Assembly: GCF_004295795.1 (NCBI RefSeq)
Contig: NZ_SEBR01000030.1
Coordinates: 1-37,212 of the forward strand
Origin: Flavobacterium sp.
GTDB taxonomy: Bacteria > Bacteroidota > Bacteroidia > Flavobacteriales > Flavobacteriaceae
Reading direction: 5' to 3'
DNA: 37,212 nucleotides
Shown: positions 8,574 to 16,596 of the stretch, piece by piece
Layout of the letters: every line of letters begins with the position of its first letter
Numbering within the stretch: position 1 is the first letter of the stretch
Translations under genes and position numbers: made by a program
Notes under the pieces: model-generated
Databases searched by the model: none
The model's input: the letters and a program-made list of their open reading frames with translations, nothing else
What the model was told of the DNA's origin: nothing

Positions 8574-10838
8574 ATGAAAAACTTCAGGAATTCCATCTTC
8601 TACGTCCTTACGATCGGTGGCTTAGGCGCGTTGATGTATTGGATCATCGCCCAAGGCAAACACCTTGAAACCGGACGAAATGTCGTGCCGATTTCGGTCA
8701 AGGACCAATGGAACCAATTCGTCGATTCGATGGTGCACAATCTGTCACATCCTTTGGCGTTGCTGCTTTGCCAAGTCATTACGATCATTTTGGTCGCAAG
8801 GATTTTCGGATGGTTTTTTAGAAAGATCGGCCAACCGACGGTCATCGGGGAAATGCTGGCCGGAATCGTGCTCGGGCCATCGGTCGTAGGACTTTACATG
8901 CCCGAATATTCCGCATTGCTTTTTCCGAAGGAATCGCTCGGAAACCTGCAATTCCTAAGCCAGATAGGACTTATTTTCTTCATGTTCGTCGTGGGCATGG
9001 AACTCGATCTCAAAGCGCTTCGCAACAAAGCCAATGACGCGGTCGTGATCTCGCACGCAAGCATCATTTTCCCGTTCACGCTGGGCGTCGGGCTCGCTTA
9101 TTTCATCTACGAATCGTTCGCGCCCCAAGGCATAGAATTCCTGTCGTTCTCGCTTTTCCTCGGAATCGCGATGAGCATCACGGCCTTTCCGGTTTTGGCC
9201 AGGATCGTGCAGGAACGCGGCATCCACAAAACCAGACTCGGAGCGATCGTAATCACTTGCGCCGCCGCCGACGACATCACGGCCTGGTGTATTTTGGCCA
9301 CGGTAATCGCGATCGTGAAAGCCGGTTCGGTCGTGAGTTCGCTTTATGTTATCGGGTTGGCAATCGTTTACGTTTTGCTGATGTTGAACGTGGTGCGTCC
9401 GTTCCTGAAACGCGTTGCCGAACTCAAGAATTCGCGTTCGAGCCTGAGCAAACCGGTCGTTGCGATTTTTCTTCTGACGCTTATCATTTCGGCTTATGCT
9501 TCAGAAATAATCGGAATCCACGCGCTTTTCGGAGCGTTCATGGCCGGAGCGATAATGCCTGACAACACGCGTTTCAGGAGCATTCTGATCGAGAAGGTCG
9601 AAGATGTTTCGGTGATTTTGCTATTGCCGTTGTTTTTCGTTTTCACCGGATTGAGAACCCAAATAGGGCTGATCGACAAACCCGAATTGTTCGAAGTCAT
9701 GGGTTGGGTGATCTTGGTCGCCGTTACCGGAAAATTCGTGGGAAGCGCGCTCGCGGCGAAATTCGTCGGGCAAAGCTGGCGCGACAGTTTCACGATCGGT
9801 GCGTTGATGAACACGCGCGGATTGATGGAATTGGTCGTTTTGAATATCGGATACGACCTGGGCGTTTTGTCGACCGAAATCTTTACCATCATGGTAATCA
9901 TGGCGCTCGTCACGACTTTCATGACCGGACCGGCACTCGATTTCATCAACTACATTTTCAAGAGCAAAACTGCCGTGATTCCGGACGAAATCCAATCGGA
10001 TTCCCGTTACAAAATCCTGATTTCATTCGGAAACCCAAAACGCGGAAAATCGCTGTTAAGGCTTGCCAACAGTTTCGTCCGAAAGGAAAACAAACAAGGT
10101 TCGGTCACGGCTTTGCACATGACTTTGAGCAACGAATTACACACTTTCGACCTCGAAGAACACGAAAGACGCATGTTTTCACCGATCGTGGCCGAAGCCG
10201 AAACTATCGATCAGGAAATCACGACGGTTTTCAAAGCCTCGAACGACATCGACACAGACATTATCGACGTGGCCAACAAAGGCGACTACGATTTGCTTCT
10301 CGTCGGTTTGGGACAATCGATTTTCGAAGGTTCGCTTCTTGGGAAATTGCTCGGATTCACGACCAGAATCATCAATCCGGATCGTTTGATCGACAAGTTC
10401 ATCGGAAAAGAAGGCCTGTTCGAGAATTCTCCATTTGGCGAAAGGATGCGCCAGATCACGACTCGCGCCAAAATGCCTGTAGGAATTTTCGTAGACAAGG
10501 AAATCGACAGCCTGAACAAGATTTTCATGCCGTTGTTCAGTCCCGAAGACGATTTCCTGTCGGATTATGCCAAAAAACTCATCCACAACAACAATTCCGA
10601 GATCTCGATCATGGACAATGTCGATGAGACCGGAAATGCGATTCCATCTGAAAAAACGGATTTGTTGCGGACAAAATTCCCGCAAAGCACGAACACGGTT
10701 GTCGATCGCACGATGAAAAAAGAGTTCCTCGAAAGCCACGATATGATGCTCGTGAGTCTCGACAGCTGGAAAAAACTCGTCGATTCACAAAGCGTCTGGC
10801 TTTCGAATGTGCCGTCGATTTTGATCATCAAACCGTAA
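8574..10838 (+). CDS. Monovalent cation:proton antiporter, CPA2 family, with C-terminal stress-protein-like domain
   Basis: This is a 754-aa inner-membrane antiporter that probably exchanges Na+ or K+ for protons. The membrane domain covers about 55-465 with many helices. The paired acidic residues needed for CPA2 transport are D233-D234 in AADDITAWCILA. The family signature IGQPTVIGEMLAGIVLGPS is at 85-103. A hydrophobic segment also lies at 8-25. The soluble C-terminal part (about 470-754) resembles two universal-stress-protein-like units and probably senses a ligand or gates transport. The ATG of MKNFRNS is chosen because it aligns with the start of the paralogue at 12572. It is followed after 29 bp by a LytS-type kinase, likely co-transcribed. 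The two antiporters are similar over the whole length, even at the nucleotide level around the DD motif, which points to a duplication. Confidence 0.92.
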   Translation: MKNFRNSIFYVLTIGGLGALMYWIIAQGKHLETGRNVVPISVKDQWNQFVDSMVHNLSHPLALLLCQVITIILVARIFGWFFRKIGQPTVIGEMLAGIVLGPSVVGLYMPEYSALLFPKESLGNLQFLSQIGLIFFMFVVGMELDLKALRNKANDAVVISHASIIFPFTLGVGLAYFIYESFAPQGIEFLSFSLFLGIAMSITAFPVLARIVQERGIHKTRLGAIVITCAAADDITAWCILATVIAIVKAGSVVSSLYVIGLAIVYVLLMLNVVRPFLKRVAELKNSRSSLSKPVVAIFLLTLIISAYASEIIGIHALFGAFMAGAIMPDNTRFRSILIEKVEDVSVILLLPLFFVFTGLRTQIGLIDKPELFEVMGWVILVAVTGKFVGSALAAKFVGQSWRDSFTIGALMNTRGLMELVVLNIGYDLGVLSTEIFTIMVIMALVTTFMTGPALDFINYIFKSKTAVIPDEIQSDSRYKILISFGNPKRGKSLLRLANSFVRKENKQGSVTALHMTLSNELHTFDLEEHERRMFSPIVAEAETIDQEITTVFKASNDIDTDIIDVANKGDYDLLLVGLGQSIFEGSLLGKLLGFTTRIINPDRLIDKFIGKEGLFENSPFGERMRQITTRAKMPVGIFVDKEIDSLNKIFMPLFSPEDDFLSDYAKKLIHNNNSEISIMDNVDETGNAIPSEKTDLLRTKFPQSTNTVVDRTMKKEFLESHDMMLVSLDSWKKLVDSQSVWLSNVPSILIIKP

Positions 10839-10867
10839 TTCGGGCGAAATTTCGTTCCTTCGCATCG

Positions 10868-11614
10868 ATGCAAAACGCCAATTCCATATTGCTTACGATC
10901 ACGGTTTTGCTTGCAATGGCGGTCGTTTTTTTGTGTTTCCGACTTTTCTCGGTGAACAGATTCAAGAAATTGTCCGAGACCAAATTTGGCCAGCTTGAAA
11001 GCAAAGTGCACGATCTGCAACTCGAGAATCTCGAATCGCGCCTCAATCCGCATCTGTTTAAAAACATCCTGAATTCGATACAATCTCACGCTTATCAAAC
11101 CTATTTTGCGCTAGACAAACTCGCCAACGTGCTCGACTACATCCTGTATGAAAGCCGAAAGCGTTTTGTGTCGCCTTCAGCCGAAATAGATTTTGCGCTG
11201 AATCTGATCGAGATCAACAAAATCAAGGTGAGTCCGTTGTTCGATTTGCGCGTGAAAACCAAATTGGACGAGGCCGACAGTTTGTACAACCAGGAAATCC
11301 TCGCACCGTTGGTCGTCACCGACCTGATCGAAAATGCGTTCAAACACGCCGATCTACAGAATTCCGATTCGTTTATCTCGGTGGTTTTCGAATTCGCTTC
11401 GGGCACGCTTTCGCTCACGGTTTCCAACAAGATTTCCGAGAAAAAAGCGCTTCATAAAGACAAGTCCGGAATTGGCGTGAACGCGCTTGAAAAACGACTT
11501 TCCATCTTGTACAAAGAGCGTTTCAAATTGGAGCGATTCTCTGAAAATCAGGTTTATACGGCTCATTTAAAAATCGATTTGCGTGGATTCAAAACTGAAA
11601 TGCATTCTGCTTGA
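10868..11614 (+). CDS. LytS/YesM-type sensor histidine kinase with one membrane helix
   Basis: This 248-aa histidine kinase is much smaller than typical LytS. Residues 7-28 form the only membrane helix and there is no extracytoplasmic sensor domain. The His_kinase motif is NPHLFKN at 60-66, a variant of the common NPHFLFN, with H62 as the likely phosphoacceptor. The ATP-binding N box is TDLIENAFKHA at 151-161 and a G-rich segment is KSGIGVNALEKRL at about 199-211. Without its own sensor it may take its signal from a partner, and the neighbouring antiporter with its cytoplasmic C-terminal domain is an obvious candidate (inference). Its last 32 nt overlap the following LytTR regulator gene, so the two are translationally coupled and are almost certainly partners. 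Confidence 0.88.
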   Translation: MQNANSILLTITVLLAMAVVFLCFRLFSVNRFKKLSETKFGQLESKVHDLQLENLESRLNPHLFKNILNSIQSHAYQTYFALDKLANVLDYILYESRKRFVSPSAEIDFALNLIEINKIKVSPLFDLRVKTKLDEADSLYNQEILAPLVVTDLIENAFKHADLQNSDSFISVVFEFASGTLSLTVSNKISEKKALHKDKSGIGVNALEKRLSILYKERFKLERFSENQVYTAHLKIDLRGFKTEMHSA

Positions 11615-12305
11615 CGACGAACTTCCCGGTTTGGCCTATCTCAAGATGCTGTGCGGACAACTTTCGGAAATCGAGGTCGTCAAAGCGTACAACGATCCTG
11701 AGAAATTCCTGTCGGATAAGGACGCGCTGGACTTCGATTTGTGTATAACCGATATCGAAATGCCAGGAATTTCAGGGCTTGAACTCGCATCGGCGCTAAA
11801 AGACAAACTCGTCATTTTTACGACCGCCTACAAAAATTACGCTTCGGACGCTTTCGATTTAGAGGCCGTCGACTACATCGTGAAACCCGTGAAAATGGAA
11901 CGTCTCGAAAAAGCGATCCACAAAGCGATCCAGCAATTTTCGGCCAGGATCGAAAAACCGAATTTTTTCCAACCGATAACCGACAAAGGGCGTTCAATCG
12001 TGTATTTTCACAGGATTTCAATGATTTCCACTGCTGAAAACGATTCTCGCGACAAAACGATTCTGCTCGACGACGGAACCAAAATCCTACTCAAAAACAT
12101 CAAGTTCACCAGGCTTTTGGAACAATTGCCTGAAGCCGAATTTTGCCGCGTCAACAAACAGGAAATCGTGTCTATTCGGGCTGTTCGCGCGTTTTCGAAC
12201 AATTCGATCGAGGTTGATCTTGTCGATGAGAATGGGAAAAATCGCGTGGTTTCTTTGTCTGAAACTTATAAGGCTGATTTTTATTCCAAGGCTGGAAAAG
12301 TTTAA
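11583..12305 (+). CDS. LytTR-family response regulator
   Basis: This 240-aa DNA-binding regulator has a receiver domain at 5-118, with acidic pocket D11-D12, phosphoacceptor D57 (CITDIEMPG), T80 and K101. A LytTR DNA-binding domain follows at about 135-235 and contains the typical segment FCRVNKQEIVSIRAV. The start is a GTG at 11583 within the end of the kinase gene; no in-frame ATG occurs in the first codons and the receiver domain needs this N terminus. The stop codon is part of a 30-bp copy of the core sequence found in the 1 kb repeats. LytTR proteins usually bind two direct repeats about 21-22 bp apart; such a pair occurs at 12463-12495, before the second antiporter. Confidence 0.9.
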   Translation: MDSKLKCILLDDELPGLAYLKMLCGQLSEIEVVKAYNDPEKFLSDKDALDFDLCITDIEMPGISGLELASALKDKLVIFTTAYKNYASDAFDLEAVDYIVKPVKMERLEKAIHKAIQQFSARIEKPNFFQPITDKGRSIVYFHRISMISTAENDSRDKTILLDDGTKILLKNIKFTRLLEQLPEAEFCRVNKQEIVSIRAVRAFSNNSIEVDLVDENGKNRVVSLSETYKADFYSKAGKV

Positions 12306-12332
12306 CATTTTTTACAGGAAATCTGTAATCGA
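12303..12332 (+). repeat. Solo fragment of the 1 kb repeat core
   Basis: taacattttttacaggaaat plus ctgtaatcga matches the core motif next to the 15-bp palindromes in repeats A, B and C; it is closest to copy C read on the minus strand. The first three bases are the stop codon of the LytTR regulator. It contains the small hairpin ttacag/ctgtaa. Confidence 0.65.
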
Positions 12333-12358
12333 GGCAAGTTCGACTTCCTTACTTTTCT

Positions 12359-12426
12359 AACCCTGTCAGGGTTATAAACGGTGACAGGGTTATAAACGGT
12401 GACAGGGTTACAAACGGTGACAGGGT
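12359..12426. repeat. Palindrome followed by an 18-bp tandem repeat
   Basis: AACCCTGTCAGGGTT at 12359-12373 is a perfect palindrome around a central T. It overlaps three 18-bp units gggttataaacggtgaca (12369-12386, 12387-12404, 12405-12422, the last with one change) and the start of a fourth. There are no spacers, so this is not CRISPR. The array lies between the LytTR regulator and the second antiporter. Confidence 0.8.
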
Positions 12427-12462
12427 CAAAATTTCGAGCGCTTGGAAATCCGCAAAATCCGC

Positions 12463-12495
12463 ACTCATTACAATATTTCCCCAACTCATTACAAT
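12463..12495 (+). promoter_or_regulatory. Direct repeat pair, candidate LytTR operator
   Basis: ACTCATTACAAT occurs exactly at 12463-12474 and again at 12484-12495, a 21-bp period (two helical turns). This spacing is the one LytTR regulators use. A weak -7-like box TAAATTGG follows at 12501-12508, so the pair would cover the -20 to -50 region of a promoter for the antiporter at 12572. The binding protein is inferred from spacing and neighbourhood, not from a sequence match to a known site. Confidence 0.5.
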
Positions 12496-12571
12496 TCCCG
12501 TAAATTGGCAACCAAAGCACTTTTCCCGACCGAAAAGACTTCGCACTTTCGCGCCACAAACAAACAGCAGT

Positions 12572-14842
12572 ATGGGAAAGATTAGGAACGCTCTGTTCTA
12601 CGTAGCAATCATCGGTGGTTTTGGCGCGTTGATGTATTGGATCATCGACACGGGAAAATCGCTTGAAGTCGGGCGGGAAATAGGCGACAAACCATTAGAG
12701 TCCGGGCATTGGAACGACTTCGTGAACTCGATGGTCCACAATTTGGAGCATCCGCTTGCGATTTTGCTTGCGCAGATCGTGACGATTATTTTCGTGGCAA
12801 GATTCTTCGGTTGGGTTAGCCGCAAGATCGGGCAACCGTCGGTAATTGGTGAAATCATTGCCGGAATCGTGCTTGGACCGTCGCTCATCGGAATGTATTG
12901 GCCCGAGTTTTCGACACATCTTTTCCCCAAAGAATCGCTGGGAAACCTGCAATTCCTGAGTCAGATAGGACTTATTTTCTTCATGTTCGTCATTGGCATG
13001 GAACTCGATCTCAAAGTCCTCAAAAACAAGGCTCACGATGCGGTCGTGATTTCTCATGCGAGTATCATTTTCCCGTTTTCGCTTGGCGTCGGATTGGCCT
13101 ATTTTATTTATGAAAGATTCGCTCCTGACGGAATCGATTTTGTCTCCTTCGCTTTATTCACGGGCGTTTCGATGAGCATAACGGCGTTTCCAGTACTCGC
13201 GAGAATCGTGCAGGAACGTGGCATCCACAAAACAAAACTCGGCGCGATAGCGATAACTTGCGCCGCCGCCGACGACATCACGGCCTGGTGTATTTTGGCC
13301 GCCGTAATCGCAATCGTCAAGGCCGGATCGTTCGTGAGTTCGCTTTACATCATCGCGATGGCAATCGTGTACGTGATCCTGATGCTCAAAGTCGTGCGTC
13401 CGTTTTTGAAACGCGTCGGAGACTTGAATTCGACTCGCGAAAGTCTGAGCAAACCTGTCGTGGCGATTTTCCTTCTGACGCTTATCATATCGGCTTACGC
13501 TTCAGAAGTTATCGGAATCCACGCGCTTTTCGGAGCTTTCATGGCTGGCGTGATCATGCCCGAAAGCGGAAAATTCCGGAACATTTTCATCGACAAGATC
13601 GAGGACGTTTCGGTAATCGTATTACTTCCGTTGTTTTTCGTTTTCACCGGACTGCGAACACAAATCGGCCTTTTGAACGATGCATCGCTTTGGTCGACTT
13701 GCGGTTGGATAATCGCGGTTGCCGTCGGCGGAAAATTCCTGGGAAGCACGATTGCGGCGAAATTCGTCGGACAGAACTGGAAAGATTCACTTTCGATCGG
13801 AGCGCTTATGAACACTCGCGGTCTGATGGAATTGGTCGTGCTGAACATCGGATACGATTTGGGCGTTCTGACCACCGAAGTCTTCACGATGATGGTCTTG
13901 ATGGCGTTGATCACGACATTCATGACCGGGCCAAGTCTCGACCTCATAAATTACATCTGGCGAAAGCCAAAATCGATCGTGCCTGAAGAAATCGAGCGCA
14001 GAGGCAAATTCAGGATCCTGATTTCGTTCGCCAATTCCCAAAGCGGAAAGACTTTGCTTCGTTTGGCAAGTGCGCTTACGCGGAAACAAAGCAGCAATAC
14101 GGGCATCACGGCATTGCATTTGTCGTTGAGTTCGGAAATGCATTCGTTCGACTTGAAAGATTACGAGAAAAAAGTTTTTGCCCCGATTCTGGTCGAGTCG
14201 GAAATCTTGGATCAGCCCGTCAATACTGACTTCAAGGTCACCAACGACATCAACAACGACATTACGCACCAAGCCAATCACGGCGATTACGATTTGCTTC
14301 TCATCGGGCTCGGACAGTCGATTTTCGAAGGAACGCTTTTGGGAAAAGTGCTCGGATTCACGACTCAAATCATCAACCCGGATCGTCTGATCGACAAGTT
14401 TACGGGAAAAGAAGGTCTGTTCGAGAATTCGCCATTTGACGAGAGAACGCGCCATATCGTGTTGTCGGCCAAAATGCCTGTCGGAATATTTTTGGACAAG
14501 AAAAACGAGGATTTCAACCGCATTTTCCTTCCGATTTTTTCTGCCGATGACGAATTCCTGGTCGAATACGCCCAAAAGTTCATTCACAACAACGGCGCTC
14601 AAGTCACGGTTCTCGAGGCTTCGGGCGATTCGAAAAACACGACCCAAATGCGCGAAACCATCCGACACATCGAACAGATTGCGCCAAATCACATCGCGAT
14701 GCGTTCCGACAAAATCATCAACAAGGAATTCCTGCAGGAACAAGATCTGCTTTTGATCAGTCTAGAAAGCTGGAAAAAACTCGTCGACTCACACAGCGTT
14801 TGGCTTACGGATACGCCTTCGGTTCTCATCATAAAACCATAA
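12572..14842 (+). CDS. Second cation:proton antiporter, CPA2 family, paralogue of the one at 8574
   Basis: This 756-aa protein is co-linear with the first antiporter from its first residues (MGKIRNALFY) to its last (SVLIIKP). The membrane domain lies at about 55-465 with catalytic D234-D235 (AADDITAWCILA) and signature IGQPSVIGEIIAGIVLGPS at 86-104. The C-terminal soluble stress-protein-like part lies at about 470-756. Divergence is concentrated in the N-terminal loop (30-50) and the C-terminal domain, where sensing differences would be expected. It follows the LytS/LytTR pair after a 266-bp gap holding a tandem repeat and a candidate operator, so it probably has its own regulated promoter. 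A small exported protein begins 4 nt after its stop. Transport of Na+ or K+ is inferred from the family. Confidence 0.92.
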   Translation: MGKIRNALFYVAIIGGFGALMYWIIDTGKSLEVGREIGDKPLESGHWNDFVNSMVHNLEHPLAILLAQIVTIIFVARFFGWVSRKIGQPSVIGEIIAGIVLGPSLIGMYWPEFSTHLFPKESLGNLQFLSQIGLIFFMFVIGMELDLKVLKNKAHDAVVISHASIIFPFSLGVGLAYFIYERFAPDGIDFVSFALFTGVSMSITAFPVLARIVQERGIHKTKLGAIAITCAAADDITAWCILAAVIAIVKAGSFVSSLYIIAMAIVYVILMLKVVRPFLKRVGDLNSTRESLSKPVVAIFLLTLIISAYASEVIGIHALFGAFMAGVIMPESGKFRNIFIDKIEDVSVIVLLPLFFVFTGLRTQIGLLNDASLWSTCGWIIAVAVGGKFLGSTIAAKFVGQNWKDSLSIGALMNTRGLMELVVLNIGYDLGVLTTEVFTMMVLMALITTFMTGPSLDLINYIWRKPKSIVPEEIERRGKFRILISFANSQSGKTLLRLASALTRKQSSNTGITALHLSLSSEMHSFDLKDYEKKVFAPILVESEILDQPVNTDFKVTNDINNDITHQANHGDYDLLLIGLGQSIFEGTLLGKVLGFTTQIINPDRLIDKFTGKEGLFENSPFDERTRHIVLSAKMPVGIFLDKKNEDFNRIFLPIFSADDEFLVEYAQKFIHNNGAQVTVLEASGDSKNTTQMRETIRHIEQIAPNHIAMRSDKIINKEFLQEQDLLLISLESWKKLVDSHSVWLTDTPSVLIIKP

Positions 14843-14846
14843 CCAA

Positions 14847-15236
14847 ATGAACATAAAAGCATTTTTTGCGACGGTCTTTTTCGGATTGTCGTCAGCCGCC
14901 GCTTTTGCGCAAACGGCCGAAGTCGCGCCATCGGAAAAACCCAAAGAGGAAAAACGGATCGAATACGGACTCGATGGAATGTTGGCGGTTTCGGTTGGGG
15001 AAAAAACCGTCGGAATCAATGCCGGCGGCCCGAGTTTTAAAGTTCGGATCAAGAATTTCAAGATTGGTTTCGGGGCGATGCCTTCGCTTTTTATCCGCGA
15101 TGACAAAGCCGTTCCAAGACTTGCGGTCGGTCCTGTCGCCGAATACAAACATGTTATGTTGATAGTTCCTTATTACGGATACGACAACAACGACAGGCAA
15201 ATCTGGACATTCGGCATCGGATACAAATTTTTCTGA
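14847..15236 (+). CDS. Small exported protein of unknown function
   Basis: This 129-aa protein has a clear signal peptide (residues 1-21, MNIKAFFATVFFGLSSAAAF followed by AQ). The mature part, after a charged linker (EKPKEEKR), is made of short alternating segments rich in glycine and aromatic residues and ends IGYKFF. A terminal aromatic residue and beta-strand-like pattern suggest a small beta-barrel or beta-rich envelope protein. I do not recognise a named domain. It begins 4 nt after the second antiporter stop, so the two are almost certainly co-transcribed, which hints at an envelope role connected with ion stress; that link is inference only. Confidence 0.8.
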   Translation: MNIKAFFATVFFGLSSAAAFAQTAEVAPSEKPKEEKRIEYGLDGMLAVSVGEKTVGINAGGPSFKVRIKNFKIGFGAMPSLFIRDDKAVPRLAVGPVAEYKHVMLIVPYYGYDNNDRQIWTFGIGYKFF

Positions 15237-15255
15237 TTATTGCAGAATTATCGCT

Positions 15256-15612
15256 TCAACTCCACAAAATAAAAGCAAAACTCGCGGTAAGCGCAACCAA
15301 TCCGACGCTCGACAAAACCAAAATCGCAAGGAAGAATTTGCGTGCAAAATTGGTGTTTCTCGGTCTGGCGAGTTCGATGATCCATCCGAAAGTGTAGATG
15401 AAATTGGCGATCAGCAAATGTCCGACGTAAATCAAAAGCAGGAAATAATCGCCGCTTCCCATTTCCATGTCGAAAATCCTGAGTCCGAGAATCCACAACG
15501 AAATCGCGACGAGCAAAATTTGGATCAGGTTAAAAACGATGCGTCTGATTTCCCACCAACGTAATATTTGGATTGGTTTTCTCTTCGGATTTGTTTCAGA
15601 TAAGCCGTTCAT
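15256..15612 (-). CDS. Small membrane protein, third gene of the RES-Xre operon
   Basis: This 118-aa protein has a basic N-terminal segment (1-24) and three likely membrane helices at about 26-46, 55-80 and 93-116. I recognise no family. Its ATG follows the stop codon of the RES toxin with no intervening base, so it must be translated from the same message. It could be a membrane partner of the toxin system or simply a neighbour captured into the operon. It converges with the small exported protein at 14847. Confidence 0.75.
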   Translation of the reverse strand: MNGLSETNPKRKPIQILRWWEIRRIVFNLIQILLVAISLWILGLRIFDMEMGSGDYFLLLIYVGHLLIANFIYTFGWIIELARPRNTNFARKFFLAILVLSSVGLVALTASFAFILWS

Positions 15613-16095
15613 CTAGCGAAAGTTATTCGTTTTGGTCAATCTCGAATCAAACTGCATTTTCACAGTTTTCAAAACCTTGACGTGCTTGAAATCAGCGTGA
15701 TTCGGATTTATCAGATAGTTGAATTCATAAGGCACGACAGCGCTCGGAACCTTTAAAACCGCGGCTTCGTTGCGATTCGCGAATGCGTCGCCAATGAGTT
15801 GTGTGACCAGAATCGGTGGTTTCGAATCCCAACCTTCGGGCAGTACTTCCAGATCGACCTCGAGAATCTGGATGTTGTCCGGAATATCGATTTCGACGTA
15901 AAATCTGTCGGTGGGCAAATCTTCGCTCAAATCGAGATGCACCGCGACTTCGAGTGTTGCAAGCGCGCGGGTTTCGGCCGTGTACACGATTCTCGTGTTG
16001 AAACTGTTCCAACGAAAACCTTCGCTCGTGGACGCGCCAATTCCCGAAAGCGTCGTTTTCAGGTACTTTTCCCTTTCGATGCGAAAAACTTTCAT
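15613..16095 (-). CDS. RES-domain toxin (NAD+-consuming)
   Basis: This 160-aa protein matches the RES family, named for conserved Arg, Glu and Ser. Candidates for these are R28 (GFRWN), E49 (LATLEVAVHL) and S118 (KVPSAVVP); Y38 (VYTAET) fits the conserved tyrosine. Characterised members of this fold, such as MbcT, split NAD+ by phosphorolysis or hydrolysis and stop growth when free of the antitoxin. The length is usual for the family and all core motifs are present, so the toxin appears intact. It begins directly after the antitoxin stop (0 bp) and ends directly before the membrane protein start (0 bp). Confidence 0.9.
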   Translation of the reverse strand: MKVFRIEREKYLKTTLSGIGASTSEGFRWNSFNTRIVYTAETRALATLEVAVHLDLSEDLPTDRFYVEIDIPDNIQILEVDLEVLPEGWDSKPPILVTQLIGDAFANRNEAAVLKVPSAVVPYEFNYLINPNHADFKHVKVLKTVKMQFDSRLTKTNNFR

Positions 16096-16596
16096 TTAGG
16101 CAAAATTCCCGTATTCGATGCGGTTCAAACTGAATTTCACCTCGTTCAGGCCCGAAATCGTGTCGAGCATGCTTTCTGGCGAATTTCCTCCTATCGAAAG
16201 ATTCGGTTTCTTGAGCCAACGCTGGAATTTTTCCTCTTCGTGGTTGAAAACCTCGAGTCCGTAGTCGATCAATTCCGTGATCAAAACGATCAGTTCACTG
16301 TCGCGGCTGTCGAGCATCGAATGTTCACTTTTCTTTTTGTTGTAAGTGGTTTGCGGAATGCCAAGCAGCGCCAACACAGACTTCACGGGATTGTTGAGTC
16401 GTTTGCTCACAACCTCGATCGAGTCATACGGAATGCCTTCGCGAACCAGATTGACACGCTCGATGTTCGTGCTCCAGGCGTACTCTTTCCCAACGATTTT
16501 CAACGTGGATTTTTTTTCTTCGACGGCTTTTTCCCTCGCGATTTCAAGGCTGTTGGAAATGTCGAACGGTTTTGTTTTTCGGATGGCTTTTGTCAT
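16096..16596 (-). CDS. Xre/MbcA/ParS-type antitoxin
   Basis: This 166-aa protein is the expected partner of a RES toxin. The N-terminal part (about 45-100) corresponds to the Xre-like helix-turn-helix region (YDSIEVVSKRLNNPVKSVLA). The C-terminal part (about 115-166) has the DUF2384 toxin-binding pattern, with FNHEEEKFQRWLKKPN followed by GNSPESMLDT. Such antitoxins bind and block the toxin's active site and repress their own operon. Two related inverted repeats overlap and adjoin the promoter (16597-16637) and may be the operators. Gene order antitoxin then toxin is usual for this class. Confidence 0.88.
   Translation of the reverse strand: MTKAIRKTKPFDISNSLEIAREKAVEEKKSTLKIVGKEYAWSTNIERVNLVREGIPYDSIEVVSKRLNNPVKSVLALLGIPQTTYNKKKSEHSMLDSRDSELIVLITELIDYGLEVFNHEEEKFQRWLKKPNLSIGGNSPESMLDTISGLNEVKFSLNRIEYGNFA

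Noticed and set aside
12359..12426. CRISPR array
   Set aside because: The 18-bp units are back to back without spacers and no cas gene is present.
13787..14743. A 318-aa minus-strand ORF opposite the second antiporter (similar ones lie opposite the first)
   Set aside because: Its similarity to the ORF opposite the first antiporter is explained by the duplicated antiporter on the other strand.
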